This document shows, piece after piece, positions 46,698 to 55,411 of a DNA stretch of 64,000 nt (position 1 is the stretch's first letter; the number at the start of each line of letters is the position of its first letter). The stretch covers positions 1 through 64,000 of the forward strand of contig JAOUBX010000017.1 of the NCBI GenBank assembly GCA_029860075.1, read 5' to 3'. The notes under the pieces are model-generated. The model had not been told where the DNA came from. It ran no database searches and was given only the letters and a program-made list of their open reading frames with translations. The position numbers and the translations under genes were made by a program. The stretch comes from Deltaproteobacteria bacterium (GTDB lineage: Bacteria; Desulfobacterota; JADFVX01).

Positions 46698-47399
46698 CTA
46701 TCCTTTTTTTAACAATCCCTTTTCCCTGTTAATCTCCGCTTCTGATTTTCTCAGGTAAAGCGGCACAAATGAATTAAGATCAAGGAGATCTCCCTTTAAA
46801 TATTTCTCACAGGCCAGGGAGGCAATAATTGAAGCCCTGACGGAAGCGTGGCTTGAAGGAGCCATAAGGGCTCTGGAGCCGAGCTTGTTCTGAATAAGCT
46901 CACTATATTTTTCAACACCATCCCCTACCAATATAGCCTCACCATCAATTGAATCAAGGACCTCTTCAGGCGCCCTTGCACTATCTTGAGCCAACCTTTC
47001 AAAGCTGCCCTTATTCCATGTAAAAGGCGCACTATAAACCTCCCCCCTTCTGGCATCGAGGAAAGGCACTACCGGAAAAGCGGAGAAAGGAAAGTTCCAG
47101 GCCATTGCCTCCAGCGTGGAGACACCCACTACCGGCTTTTTTGTTGAAAGCGCAAAGCCCTTGACCGTACTGACGCCAATCCTGACACCTGTAAATGAGC
47201 CGGGACCAATCGTTAATGCAAAAAGTTCTATATCATCCATAGACATAGAACATTGCCTTAACATATCCCGTAATGACAAAAGCAGCGTTTCCGAATGGGT
47301 AACATTAATATTCAGAAATGTCTCGGCAAGAAGTTCGCTTCCCTGAGACAAGGCAATACTTCCCGATTTTGTCGACGTATCGATTGCAAGAATTTTCAA
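46698..47399 (-). CDS. tsaB: tRNA N6-threonylcarbamoyladenosine biosynthesis protein TsaB
   Basis: A ~233-residue ASKHA-fold protein that helps TsaD install t6A37 on ANN-decoding tRNAs. It begins ILAIDTSTKSGSIAL, with GPGSFTGVRIGVSTVKGFAL near residue 70 and FLDARRGEVYSAPF. I prefer the TTG at 47399 (GGAG 9 bases upstream) over the ATG at 47414, which has none. It precedes no other t6A gene here. Confidence 0.87.
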   Translation of the reverse strand: MKILAIDTSTKSGSIALSQGSELLAETFLNINVTHSETLLLSLRDMLRQCSMSMDDIELFALTIGPGSFTGVRIGVSTVKGFALSTKKPVVGVSTLEAMAWNFPFSAFPVVPFLDARRGEVYSAPFTWNKGSFERLAQDSARAPEEVLDSIDGEAILVGDGVEKYSELIQNKLGSRALMAPSSHASVRASIIASLACEKYLKGDLLDLNSFVPLYLRKSEAEINREKGLLKKG

Positions 47400-47660
47400 A
47401 AGCCTTCTCTCCATATTATTGACGGCTCATTATATTAACATAATAAACGGGGAATATGACAGAGGGTTGAAGAAATATTTCTTTACTGTGCCGCTAAAAA
47501 ACACCCTTTATCCGGGCCTGCAAAAAGTTCTCCTCAAGTTAACAAAGGGTCGCTCTAATCTACCCTGTTATTCCTGCCATATTATGCTTGTTTGGCATTA
47601 TCAAATATGCTATTAATAAATTTCAATGCCTTGTTTTCAGACAAAAAGGAGAGTCCTTAG

Positions 47661-48524
47661 GTGCCAAAAATAAAGGTTGCCGGTATACAGCTGAACTGCT
47701 CGGAAGAGAAGAAAAAAAATATTGAAAAAGCGGTAACACTTGTTGAAATGGCGGCAGAGCGTGGCGCAAACATTATCTGCCTTCAGGAGCTTTTCAATAC
47801 CCTGTGGTTTCCTAAAGAAATTAATTCGACGCATTACGGACTTGCCGAGAAAGCCGATGGGGAAACAGTCTCCACAATGCGGGAACTGGCCAAAAGAAAG
47901 GGCGCCGTTATTATAGCGCCCTTCTTTGAAGAAGGCATTGAAGGTGTATTTTATAACAGCGCTGCCGTCATCGAAAGTGACGGCTCACTAAAAGGTTTTT
48001 ACCGTAAAATCCATATTCCCCGGATTCCGCTCTACGAAGAGAGTTATTATTTTTCTGCCGGTGATCTCGGTTTTCCTGTTTTCGATACGAACTTTGGAAA
48101 AATCGGTGTTCAGATTTGCTGGGACAATTTCTATCCCGAAGGAGCAAGGATTCTTGCCCTTAAAGGCGCACAGATAATCTTCGCGCCCACGGCCGCCGCT
48201 TTTGCATCACAGGAGAGATGGCGCACCATCCTCTCAGCCAATGCAATAACCAACAATGTATTTATGTTCAGGGTAAACCGCGTAGGGAAAGAAGCCTGTC
48301 ATGACTTTTACGGGCAAAGTTTTTGCATTAACCCTTACGGAGAACTTGAACATGAAGCCAGTGGCCAGGGTGAAGGGGTCTATGAAGTAGAAATAGACCT
48401 TTCACAAGTAAAAAAAGTCCGGAAAGATTATCCCTATCTTAAACTGAGACGTCCCGAACTTTATAACGAAATTGCAGGTATAAAGATGATGCCTGCCCGT
48501 AAGAAAGGTGAAGATAAAAGGTAA
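47661..48524 (+). CDS. Carbon-nitrogen hydrolase (N-carbamoylputrescine amidase-like)
   Basis: A 287-residue nitrilase-superfamily enzyme. The catalytic triad is E (CLQELFNTLW), K (YRKIHIPRIP) and C (IGVQICWDNFYPEG). Sequence around these matches AguB-type N-carbamoylputrescine amidases of polyamine synthesis, but the rest of that pathway is not in view. It starts at GTG with AGGAGAG 10 bases upstream. Confidence 0.82.
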   Translation: MPKIKVAGIQLNCSEEKKKNIEKAVTLVEMAAERGANIICLQELFNTLWFPKEINSTHYGLAEKADGETVSTMRELAKRKGAVIIAPFFEEGIEGVFYNSAAVIESDGSLKGFYRKIHIPRIPLYEESYYFSAGDLGFPVFDTNFGKIGVQICWDNFYPEGARILALKGAQIIFAPTAAAFASQERWRTILSANAITNNVFMFRVNRVGKEACHDFYGQSFCINPYGELEHEASGQGEGVYEVEIDLSQVKKVRKDYPYLKLRRPELYNEIAGIKMMPARKKGEDKR

Positions 48525-48605
48525 TAACCATGAGAAAGCCGTCCTCATATTTATTACCTTTATTTTGCTTTTAATTCTTCTGTAAAAAATTCCTGTTGGG
48601 GAAAA

Positions 48606-48740
48606 GTGAAAAAAATTCTTGTCGTTGACGAGGACAAATCCATGAGGAACCTCTGCAGGTTTCTCCTTACCCGCTATTTCAGGAATCCGGCTATCAACTT
48701 TTCTTACAATGGCAATGAAGCGCTAAATAAAAATATTTGA
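48606..48740 (+). pseudogene. Truncated response-regulator receiver fragment
   Basis: A 44-codon frame beginning KKILVVDEDKSMRNLCRFLL is the first beta-alpha unit of a CheY-like receiver, with the acidic pair. It stops at TGA before the phosphoacceptor Asp strand. The rest of the 369-base gap (48525-48896) has no intact gene. A GTG start with GGGGA upstream is still visible. Confidence 0.65.
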
Positions 48741-48896
48741 TCGGAAAGCCGGGATTGTATGGGCATCAGGTATTGACGAAGGATCTTGCCCTATGGGTCT
48801 TCAGTGGCTTTAACAGTCCTTTCGGAACTGAATTAACAGGCAGGACTGCTGATTATATTCGCTCAAAAAAATTATGAGAGGGGGGAATATCTCTTG

Positions 48897-49652
48897 ATGA
48901 TGAGGCTAAAGGGAAAAAAGACATTAATTACCGGCGGAGGTTCGGGGATAGGGAGAGCAGCGGCCATCATATTTAACCGTCACGGCTCAGAAGTATCGAT
49001 CGTTGGAAGAAGAGAAGAAAATCTTCTAATTACCGCCTCCATGACCGACAAATCCCTTGCGCCATGCCATGCAATCAGCGGCGATATTGCAAATAGGGAA
49101 AGCGCCGAATTAATTGTAAAAGAAGCCGCAGACAAAATGGGGGGAATGGATATCCTCTTCAACAATGCAGGTCTCTATAGCCATGGCAGTGTTGAAGATA
49201 CGGACGAAGAACAATGGAATTCTCTCATCGATATAAACATGAAAGGGACTTACCTCATTTCAAAACATGCTATTGAGGTCATGAAAATCCGGGGGGGAAC
49301 CATCATTAACAACGCTTCAACGCTTGGCCTCAAACCGGTGCCCAATACAGCCGCTTATTCAGCAGCAAAAGCGGGGGTTGTTTCGCTTACAAAATCAATG
49401 GCCCTTGAGCTCGCCGGAGACAGAATAAGGGTCAACTGCATCTGTCCCGGTGTCGTTGAAACACCCATTCACGAGGAAATGCATGGAGAAGGCACGGCCG
49501 ATTTTCTCAATGAAATGGCTTCTTTCCACCCCCTTGGCCGTGTGGGAGCGCCGGAAGACATAGCCTATGCCGCCCTGTTCCTGGCTTCAGATGAAGCGAG
49601 CTGGATAACGGGCGCCGTGCTGCCCGTCGATGGCGGCATCAGTTGCGCATGA
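48897..49652 (+). CDS. SDR family oxidoreductase
   Basis: A ~251-residue short-chain dehydrogenase/reductase. NAD(P) binding TGGGSGIGRAA is at residues 12-22, NNAG, catalytic Ser, and YSAAK all present; ends ASWITGAVLPVDGGIS as in FabG-like members. Substrate unknown. TTG 48894 and ATG 48897/48900 are all possible starts after GAGAGGGGGG. It is 27 bases before an O-methyltransferase, with which it probably forms an operon. Confidence 0.85.
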   Translation: MMRLKGKKTLITGGGSGIGRAAAIIFNRHGSEVSIVGRREENLLITASMTDKSLAPCHAISGDIANRESAELIVKEAADKMGGMDILFNNAGLYSHGSVEDTDEEQWNSLIDINMKGTYLISKHAIEVMKIRGGTIINNASTLGLKPVPNTAAYSAAKAGVVSLTKSMALELAGDRIRVNCICPGVVETPIHEEMHGEGTADFLNEMASFHPLGRVGAPEDIAYAALFLASDEASWITGAVLPVDGGISCA

Positions 49653-49679
49653 CAAAGGATTCCCTTACATTTTTATAAA

Positions 49680-50681
49680 ATGGACAAGCATCTTACAATC
49701 GATGACATTCTGAACAAGGCCAGGGGATTCATGGAATCCCAGCTTATCTTTACGGCTCACCAACTCAAGCTCTTTGATCATATCGGCAAAGGCAAGATAA
49801 GCGCCTCAAAACTTTCTGAAAAAACCGGTGCAAGCAAAAGAGGCCTTACCATCCTCCTTGACGCCCTTGTTTCATCGGCAATCCTCAACAAATGGGGAGA
49901 CTGCTACGGCAATACCGATGAAACCATGAGGTACCTCTGCAAAAAGGGCGTTGACTGCAAAGGGTCAACACTGGATCACATGCTAGGGATGCGGGACATG
50001 TGGATGAGGCTCCCGGAGGCAGTCAAAAGAGGAACGACGCCAAGGAAAAAAGAGGAATGTCTCGTGACCAACAGAGAGCGCAACCGCTCCTTCATTCTTG
50101 CCATGAAGGAAATTGGCACTCCCAATGCAAAGATCATTGCCGACAACCTGGACCTCTCACCTTACAAAAAACTGCTCGACCTCGGCGGCGGGCCGGGAAG
50201 CTATTCGATGGAACTGCTCAAAAAGAATCCATCTATGTCGGCCATTATCGTCGATTTGCCGCTTACATTAGAAGTCGCAAAAGAAGTCATACAAGCAGAG
50301 GGAATGCAGGAAAGAATTGAACTCAAAGAAGGGGATTTCTTTAATAATCCCCATTGCGACCTTGGAAATGACTGCGATGCAGCTATTATCTCCAACGTCC
50401 TCCACATCGAAGGAGACGCTGAAAACAGGGCCCTGTTAAAGAATGTCTATAAGGCAATGCAATCACCGGGCATCATCATCATCCACGAATCGATTATCGA
50501 GGAAGATAGAGTCAACCCTCCCGACAGGGCCATATTCGCCGTCAACATGCTCGTTCATACAGAGCGGGGCAATTGCTATACCTTCCATGAAATGAAAGGC
50601 TGGCTCGAAGAAGCGGGCTTTAAAAATATCGAATTTATTGACTGCTTTGAAAGACCTTCGCTAATGGTGGGATATAAGTAA
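49680..50681 (+). CDS. Acetylserotonin O-methyltransferase-like (Methyltransf_2) enzyme
   Basis: A 333-residue AdoMet O-methyltransferase. The amino end is a dimerisation winged helix (QLIFTAHQLKLFDHIGKG, SASKLSEKTGASKRGLTILLDALV); the AdoMet motif is LLDLGGGPGSYSMELLK near residue 165 and the catalytic-base region is IHESIIEEDRV. Relatives act on phenolic or tetrapyrrole substrates (for example CrtF, BchU, AsmT). Its substrate is unknown; coupling to the SDR upstream suggests a small specialised pathway. Confidence 0.82.
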   Translation: MDKHLTIDDILNKARGFMESQLIFTAHQLKLFDHIGKGKISASKLSEKTGASKRGLTILLDALVSSAILNKWGDCYGNTDETMRYLCKKGVDCKGSTLDHMLGMRDMWMRLPEAVKRGTTPRKKEECLVTNRERNRSFILAMKEIGTPNAKIIADNLDLSPYKKLLDLGGGPGSYSMELLKKNPSMSAIIVDLPLTLEVAKEVIQAEGMQERIELKEGDFFNNPHCDLGNDCDAAIISNVLHIEGDAENRALLKNVYKAMQSPGIIIIHESIIEEDRVNPPDRAIFAVNMLVHTERGNCYTFHEMKGWLEEAGFKNIEFIDCFERPSLMVGYK

Positions 50682-50701
50682 GTTTCTTTTGTGCCCTTGC
50701 C

Positions 50702-51541
50702 TTACAAAACGATTTCCTGGCCCTCGTACATGGCAAAACATTCGAGGTAGGAATCCTTCTGTGCAATTATCTTTTTGCAAGCGATCACCATATCATCGAT
50801 GGCGTCATCAGACCTTTCCTGATTATGATGAAAGAGCCCGAAAGTCATGACGCCCGCATCGAGGGCAAGGTTAAGCGCATCTTTATAAACAGAGTGGCCC
50901 CACATTTTCGTCGTTTTGTATTCTTCCTCCAGGTATTCCGAATCATGAACGAGAAGGTCGGCTCCTGCCGAAAACTCGACATAATCCTTATAATTCAATC
51001 CTCCCTCATGAACATAGGTCAACTCATTGTCGGTGAGAAAGACAAAGCGCTTTCCATTCTCATGAAACCTGAAGCCAATCCCCTGGTTGGGATGACTTAG
51101 CATGATGGGAGTCACTTCGATAGCGCCGACCATAAAGGGAGCATGACAGACCTTATGAAAATGAAAGTTTGCGGCAACATCGCTGAAGTTAACGGGGAAA
51201 TAAGGGGCCGTCATGGTTGGGGCGATGATCCGTTCTATCGATTCCTGCGCAAAGGGGCAGCCAAAAAGATTGATATCGGCACCGCTAAAATAGATGGGAT
51301 TAAAAAAGGGGAATCCCAGGAGATGGTCCCAGTGCGCATGGGTAAAAATAATGTTAATATCCTTAACACCCTCTTTGAGAAGTGCCTTCCCCGCTTTCCT
51401 GATACCCGAACCTGCATCAATGATGATAACATCATTATTCTCGCTTCTGATTTCAAGACAAGTTGTGTTGCCGCCATAACGTATGTATTCTCTCCCCGAT
51501 ACGGGAATGGAGCCTCTGGCTCCCCAGCAACGGATCAACAT
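50702..51541 (-). CDS. MBL-fold metallo-hydrolase
   Basis: A 279-residue beta-lactamase-fold hydrolase with RCWGARGSIPVSG, THAHWDHLLGFPFF (near 90), LSHPNQGIGFRF, LTDNELTY and LFHHNQERSDDA. The GARGSIPxSG opening is typical of a phosphodiesterase/ Zn-dependent hydrolase group sometimes fused to receivers. The substrate is unknown. AGGAGG precedes the ATG. Confidence 0.82.
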   Translation of the reverse strand: MLIRCWGARGSIPVSGREYIRYGGNTTCLEIRSENNDVIIIDAGSGIRKAGKALLKEGVKDINIIFTHAHWDHLLGFPFFNPIYFSGADINLFGCPFAQESIERIIAPTMTAPYFPVNFSDVAANFHFHKVCHAPFMVGAIEVTPIMLSHPNQGIGFRFHENGKRFVFLTDNELTYVHEGGLNYKDYVEFSAGADLLVHDSEYLEEEYKTTKMWGHSVYKDALNLALDAGVMTFGLFHHNQERSDDAIDDMVIACKKIIAQKDSYLECFAMYEGQEIVL

Positions 51542-51924
51542 AAGAGAACCTCCTTTACCTGATTACCTTAAGTTCACTTTAGCTTTGCAAGCTGACCACC
51601 TTTCCTGTGCGCCCCAAAGCGGTTCCCTTATTGAGAAACCCCGAATCGATACTCACATCCATACAGGCGGCACGATGGGGAAACTGCCTGCTAATTCCGG
51701 GCGAATGGAGGGGAAAGATTATTTATCCGGCAATGAATATCCATTCAATTGCCAGGCAGCAGCGCCGGGCGTTGCCCTCCTTTGTCCCTTTATGGCTTTC
51801 AGGGCGCTCCCCGGGGGCAAGAAGGGGATGCAATGATTCCTCCCCCGGCAAGGGTTTATGGCCCCTTGAGGGTAGATTTCAGGAGGGTCTGTCTGTATAA
51901 ATAGCGCTATTTTTCATTACCCCC
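51542..51924. other. Gene-free stretch
   Basis: I see no gene, though overlapping frames are open on the plus strand. A short palindrome AAATAGCGCTATTT at 51899-51912 lies just after the last radical SAM gene and could be a weak terminator. Confidence 0.4.
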
Positions 51925-53016
51925 TTAATCATTCCCTTTAAACAGATTTTCAGGCTCTACATCATCAAGCCAGCAATGGTAGTTCCCGGCAAAGGGGTCA
52001 TTGTAATAGGCGTAAGCGATGGACCGGCAACCGCCGCAATCTTCCTTGTGAACGCATTGCCCGCAATTGGAATCATCTTTTATATTATTTCTATCCCTGA
52101 TTTTTGAAAAGAATTCGGAATTTTGCCATATTTCTTTAAATGAACGTTTCTTCAGATTCCCGCCGGGAATGGGGAGCGTGCTGCATGGCATGACATCGCC
52201 GTTTGCAGCAATACGGCAGGTCGTGTTGGCAGCGCCGCACCCTTTGAAGCGGTAAAAGGAATACTTTTCATTGATAAGGGCAAAGCGGCAGTCATGCCAC
52301 ATAACTGCCATCGAGCCTGCATACTCTTCCGATAGCCTGTTCACCATATAGAGGAACTCCCGCTCTTCCTCCCGTGAAAGATCATGCTCCAGGCTTCCCC
52401 GTCCCACGGCGACGTAACTGGTAAGGTTTACGTCCCTTATTCCCAGGGATTTCATAAACTCCACGTATTCTCTAATCTCTCTCCAGTTATACTTAAGAAC
52501 ACTGAATCCTGCAACGACGGCAATATTTTCTGATAAAGCAGCTTCTATGGCATTGACAGCTTTATCAAAAAGGCCGGGACGATTCCTTATACGGTCATGA
52601 ACTTCAGCTCTGTGACTGTCAATGCTGATGCAAAGGCTCTCCAGTCCCGCTTTTTTTAGCTCTTTGCCTCCGGCTTTATCAAAAAGGTAACCATTGGTTG
52701 CCAGTGCCACAGAAACACCTGACCGGCTTAGTTCGGCAACAATATGACAGCAATCATCCCTGAGCAGCGGCTCGCCGCCGGAAAGCCCCACCTGGAAAAC
52801 ACCGGCATCGCCCAGTTCCCGGGCGACACGGATGGCCTCTTTTTCAGTAAGCAGGTCCTTTTCTATCACATTGGGCCCGGAACCGGTATAACAGTGGATG
52901 CACTCGGCATTACATAACCTGTTTATCTCCCATACGGCATAGAGAGGGCTTGTGAGCACATTCGAATTTTGCAGAGGAAAGTCACTGCCCTTCCTTAATT
53001 CTCCTTCATCCAGCAT
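51925..53016 (-). CDS. Radical SAM/SPASM maturase C
   Basis: A 363-residue radical SAM enzyme. The cluster motif is C35-x3-C39-x2-C42 (INRLCNAECIHCYTG), with GGEPLLRDD following. The carboxyl SPASM domain has CRIAANGDVMPCSTLPIPGGNL, then CGQCVHKEDCGGC and a final Cys, enough for auxiliary clusters. Proteins like this install crosslinks or other changes in peptides. The ATG at 53016 has GAGGA upstream and the gene overlaps the previous one by 22 bases. It is last in the operon. Confidence 0.88.
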   Translation of the reverse strand: MLDEGELRKGSDFPLQNSNVLTSPLYAVWEINRLCNAECIHCYTGSGPNVIEKDLLTEKEAIRVARELGDAGVFQVGLSGGEPLLRDDCCHIVAELSRSGVSVALATNGYLFDKAGGKELKKAGLESLCISIDSHRAEVHDRIRNRPGLFDKAVNAIEAALSENIAVVAGFSVLKYNWREIREYVEFMKSLGIRDVNLTSYVAVGRGSLEHDLSREEEREFLYMVNRLSEEYAGSMAVMWHDCRFALINEKYSFYRFKGCGAANTTCRIAANGDVMPCSTLPIPGGNLKKRSFKEIWQNSEFFSKIRDRNNIKDDSNCGQCVHKEDCGGCRSIAYAYYNDPFAGNYHCWLDDVEPENLFKGND

Positions 53017-54011
53017 GATTGATCCTCACCAAAGAGATTGCCCGTTTGGGCATAAGCCATGGCCCTGCACCCTCCACAGGTATTTTTGTAAGTACAGGAA
53101 GAGCACTTTCCTTCCAGGTTCCTTTCACGCAGCCTTTGATTAAGCCCGGAAGTTGTCCAGACATTGAAAAAACTGTTCTTCTGCAAGTTGCCTATGGGCA
53201 GAGGAAGAAGAACGCAGGGCGCGACATTCCCAAGGGGGTCGATATAGGATGTGCCGCACCCTGCCTGACAACCGATATGGGACGGCGGGAGAGGTTTATG
53301 AGCCACAATGTCCATTTTGGCGGTATGAAACTTGAGCCATGGTTTTTTGCCCGACATGCGGTGTTCATTCCAGAAGCTGTACAGCCGCTCTGTGTCTTCC
53401 GGTAATAGCGCCATGCGCCGGTCACCTCTCCCCGTGGGGACAAAGATCGATATATTGAAGTCAGCCACTCCCCTGGAGAGACCCAGGTCCATCACGTCTT
53501 TCAGTTGGTCCATGTTTTCGCGGGAAACGGTAAAACATATGACTGTGGGCACCTCTTCCGCAGCACAATTTTCCAGGGCATTTACGGCCATATCAAAAAG
53601 CCCCTTCATTCCCCGAAGAGAATCATGCTTTTTTCCTATGCCGTCAATACTTACCTGCACCCTGCTTATACCGGAATCGCGGAGCTTTGCCGCCATTTTC
53701 CTGTCGAGCAAACTTCCATTTGTGCTTAAACCCGGTTCCATATCCAGAGAAGCAGCCTTTTCTATGAGTTTGAAAAGGTCTTTCCTCATGAGAGGCTCAC
53801 CACCTGTAAAAGCGATATCAAAAATACCTATACGTGAAAGCTCTTCCAGGATTTCAAATGCTCTTTTTGTAGATATTTCACCGGCGCTTCTGCTGCCCGC
53901 CCCGGCATAACAGCGGCTGCAGGAGGCGTTGCATGCCGAGGTAATCCCCCAAATCACATGATAGGGAAGGGAAGGCAGAAACCTGTCCCTCCCATGATCT
54001 AGTTCTGGCAC
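52995..54011 (-). CDS. Radical SAM/SPASM maturase B
   Basis: A 338-residue paralogue of maturase C. The cluster motif is C27-x3-C31-x2-C34 (TSACNASCSRCYAGAG). SPASM begins CQAGCGTSYIDPLGNVAPC and continues with VLLPLPIGNLQKNSF and CSSCTYKNTCGGC. It starts at GTG at 54011, inside the last codons of the precursor peptide gene (13-base overlap), so peptide and enzyme are translationally coupled. Confidence 0.88.
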   Translation of the reverse strand: MPELDHGRDRFLPSLPYHVIWGITSACNASCSRCYAGAGSRSAGEISTKRAFEILEELSRIGIFDIAFTGGEPLMRKDLFKLIEKAASLDMEPGLSTNGSLLDRKMAAKLRDSGISRVQVSIDGIGKKHDSLRGMKGLFDMAVNALENCAAEEVPTVICFTVSRENMDQLKDVMDLGLSRGVADFNISIFVPTGRGDRRMALLPEDTERLYSFWNEHRMSGKKPWLKFHTAKMDIVAHKPLPPSHIGCQAGCGTSYIDPLGNVAPCVLLPLPIGNLQKNSFFNVWTTSGLNQRLRERNLEGKCSSCTYKNTCGGCRAMAYAQTGNLFGEDQSCWMKEN

Positions 54012-54148
54012 TCGATTTCTCTGAGACCTCTTTGCGCCGATTTTTTACTTTTAACACCAATGCCGGCTTTTTCAGCCACTTTCGACAAGTCTGTAACTAC
54101 TGTCGATTTACTCTTTACCTCTTTTTCAACTTTGACTTTTTTATCCAT
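53999..54148 (-). CDS. Candidate RiPP precursor peptide
   Basis: A 49-residue peptide, too small for routine gene calling. An excellent GGAGG lies 7 bases before the ATG at 54148. The first ~14 residues are Lys/Glu-rich (MDKKVKVEKEVKSKS), the middle is helical (VVTDLSKVAEKAGIGVKSKK), and the end is SAQRGLREIECQN with the only cysteine third from the end. It sits between radical SAM genes, 26 bases after one and overlapping the next. The position and charge fit a leader-plus-core precursor. The modified residues are unknown. I do not recognise the family. Confidence 0.7.
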   Translation of the reverse strand: MDKKVKVEKEVKSKSTVVTDLSKVAEKAGIGVKSKKSAQRGLREIECQN

Positions 54149-54174
54149 TTTATCCTCCTTCATAATTAATGGTT

Positions 54175-55410
54175 TTATTGCGTCAAACCGGCTTCCCTGG
54201 CAAGCCTGGCAACAATTTCCGGGTAAATGGCCCGTGTGAGACGACAGAAATAGCCGCTGCTTTTTAAAGCATCGCCCCTGTCTGCAATGTTCCTGGAAGG
54301 GCATCCGCCGTTGCATACAAACTTTGCATAGCACCCGGCACACTCTGCCGGCAAGGAATCTCCCCCGCAGCGGCCCGGTCCGGACAACTCCAGTTTTCCT
54401 GTTGCCTCATTATATCTTCCGCCCTTCATCTCTTCCGACAAGGTTCCACAATCGCCTGCGCTTTCGTAACAAAAACTGATCCGTCCATCGGTTCCCACGA
54501 CAAAGTTATTTATGCCGCATTCGCAGTATCCACTGTCGGAATCAAGGAGCTTCATATATGAGGAATTGATAATGATCACACCAAGGCTTGCCGCTCTGTC
54601 TATTGCGGCAAGCAGCTTTTCAATAAAGAGGTCCTCCTCCGGCCGGAGGCTTTCCAGGGCAGTAGCGCGTCCTGATAAAGTAACAGGTTCCATGTGAATT
54701 ACCTTTGTTCCGAACCCATGAAAATAACTGACCAGGTCGGGCAGCATGTGGACATTTTGCGATGTAACGGTAACGCGGACCTTGAAATCAGCGCCCCAGG
54801 CAGAGAGAAGCTTAAGCGTTTCCTCAGGTTCAATAAGGCCGCTGCCCTGCTCTGCAAACAAGGGGCGCTGTCTTGCCTGTATCTCCGGAGGGCCATCGAC
54901 GGAAAGGGTGAAAAAAAATCCTTCAGAAGCCATCCACTCCATATCCTTCAAAGCCGCATATCCGCCGGTTGTAATAGAGAAGGAGGGCTCAATGCCCCTG
55001 TCTTTTACCCACCCCGCGCACTCGCGGACAAGCTTCATATGCATCGTCGGTTCACCCCCGAAAAACCGGAGAGAAAGGGGCGAATTATCAATCTTTGTCA
55101 CCTCACGCAAAACGCCTATGGCAGTCTCTGTGGGAAGCAACGCATTACCCTGCCCTCCCCGGTTAAAACAATAGACACAGCGCTGAAGACAATCTGTTGT
55201 ACAGATAAAAGACACCTGCCGTTTTCCCTGTCGTGCTATCAATGGCCGGAACATCTCACCGGCTGCGAGGATATCTTTTTCACTGCCTGCCGGAGCTGCC
55301 CACATCTTGCCTGAATAGGGAGAAAAGGCGATGATCTTGTCATTTACTTCGACACAGCTCAGGTTTTTCAAAAGAAATCCCCGGGGCCGGCTATTTGTAA
55401 CAGGATTCAT
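54175..55410 (-). CDS. Radical SAM/SPASM maturase A
   Basis: A 411-residue enzyme with an ~60-residue amino domain before the cluster motif C74-x3-C78-x2-C81 (CTTDCLQRCVYCF), then FFGGEPTMH. The long SPASM region has many cysteines (GYCECGINNF, ISFCYESAGDCG, ECAGCYAKFVCNGGCPSRN, YFC). This resembles peptide maturases such as those for SCIFF or geopeptide systems more than B and C do. Its stop is followed by the precursor gene, and its ATG overlaps nothing but is 1 base after the stop of the Tat protein (TAATATG). Confidence 0.87.
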   Translation of the reverse strand: MNPVTNSRPRGFLLKNLSCVEVNDKIIAFSPYSGKMWAAPAGSEKDILAAGEMFRPLIARQGKRQVSFICTTDCLQRCVYCFNRGGQGNALLPTETAIGVLREVTKIDNSPLSLRFFGGEPTMHMKLVRECAGWVKDRGIEPSFSITTGGYAALKDMEWMASEGFFFTLSVDGPPEIQARQRPLFAEQGSGLIEPEETLKLLSAWGADFKVRVTVTSQNVHMLPDLVSYFHGFGTKVIHMEPVTLSGRATALESLRPEEDLFIEKLLAAIDRAASLGVIIINSSYMKLLDSDSGYCECGINNFVVGTDGRISFCYESAGDCGTLSEEMKGGRYNEATGKLELSGPGRCGGDSLPAECAGCYAKFVCNGGCPSRNIADRGDALKSSGYFCRLTRAIYPEIVARLAREAGLTQ

Positions 55411-55411
55411 A

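Noticed and set aside
51483-51900. Plus-strand frames of 97-117 residues near the MBL gene
   Set aside because: Part of each overlaps the MBL gene antisense or its leader, and composition is unlike real proteins.
54694-55314. 206-residue plus-strand frame
   Set aside because: It is antisense to maturase A, whose motifs are clear, and has no initiation signal.
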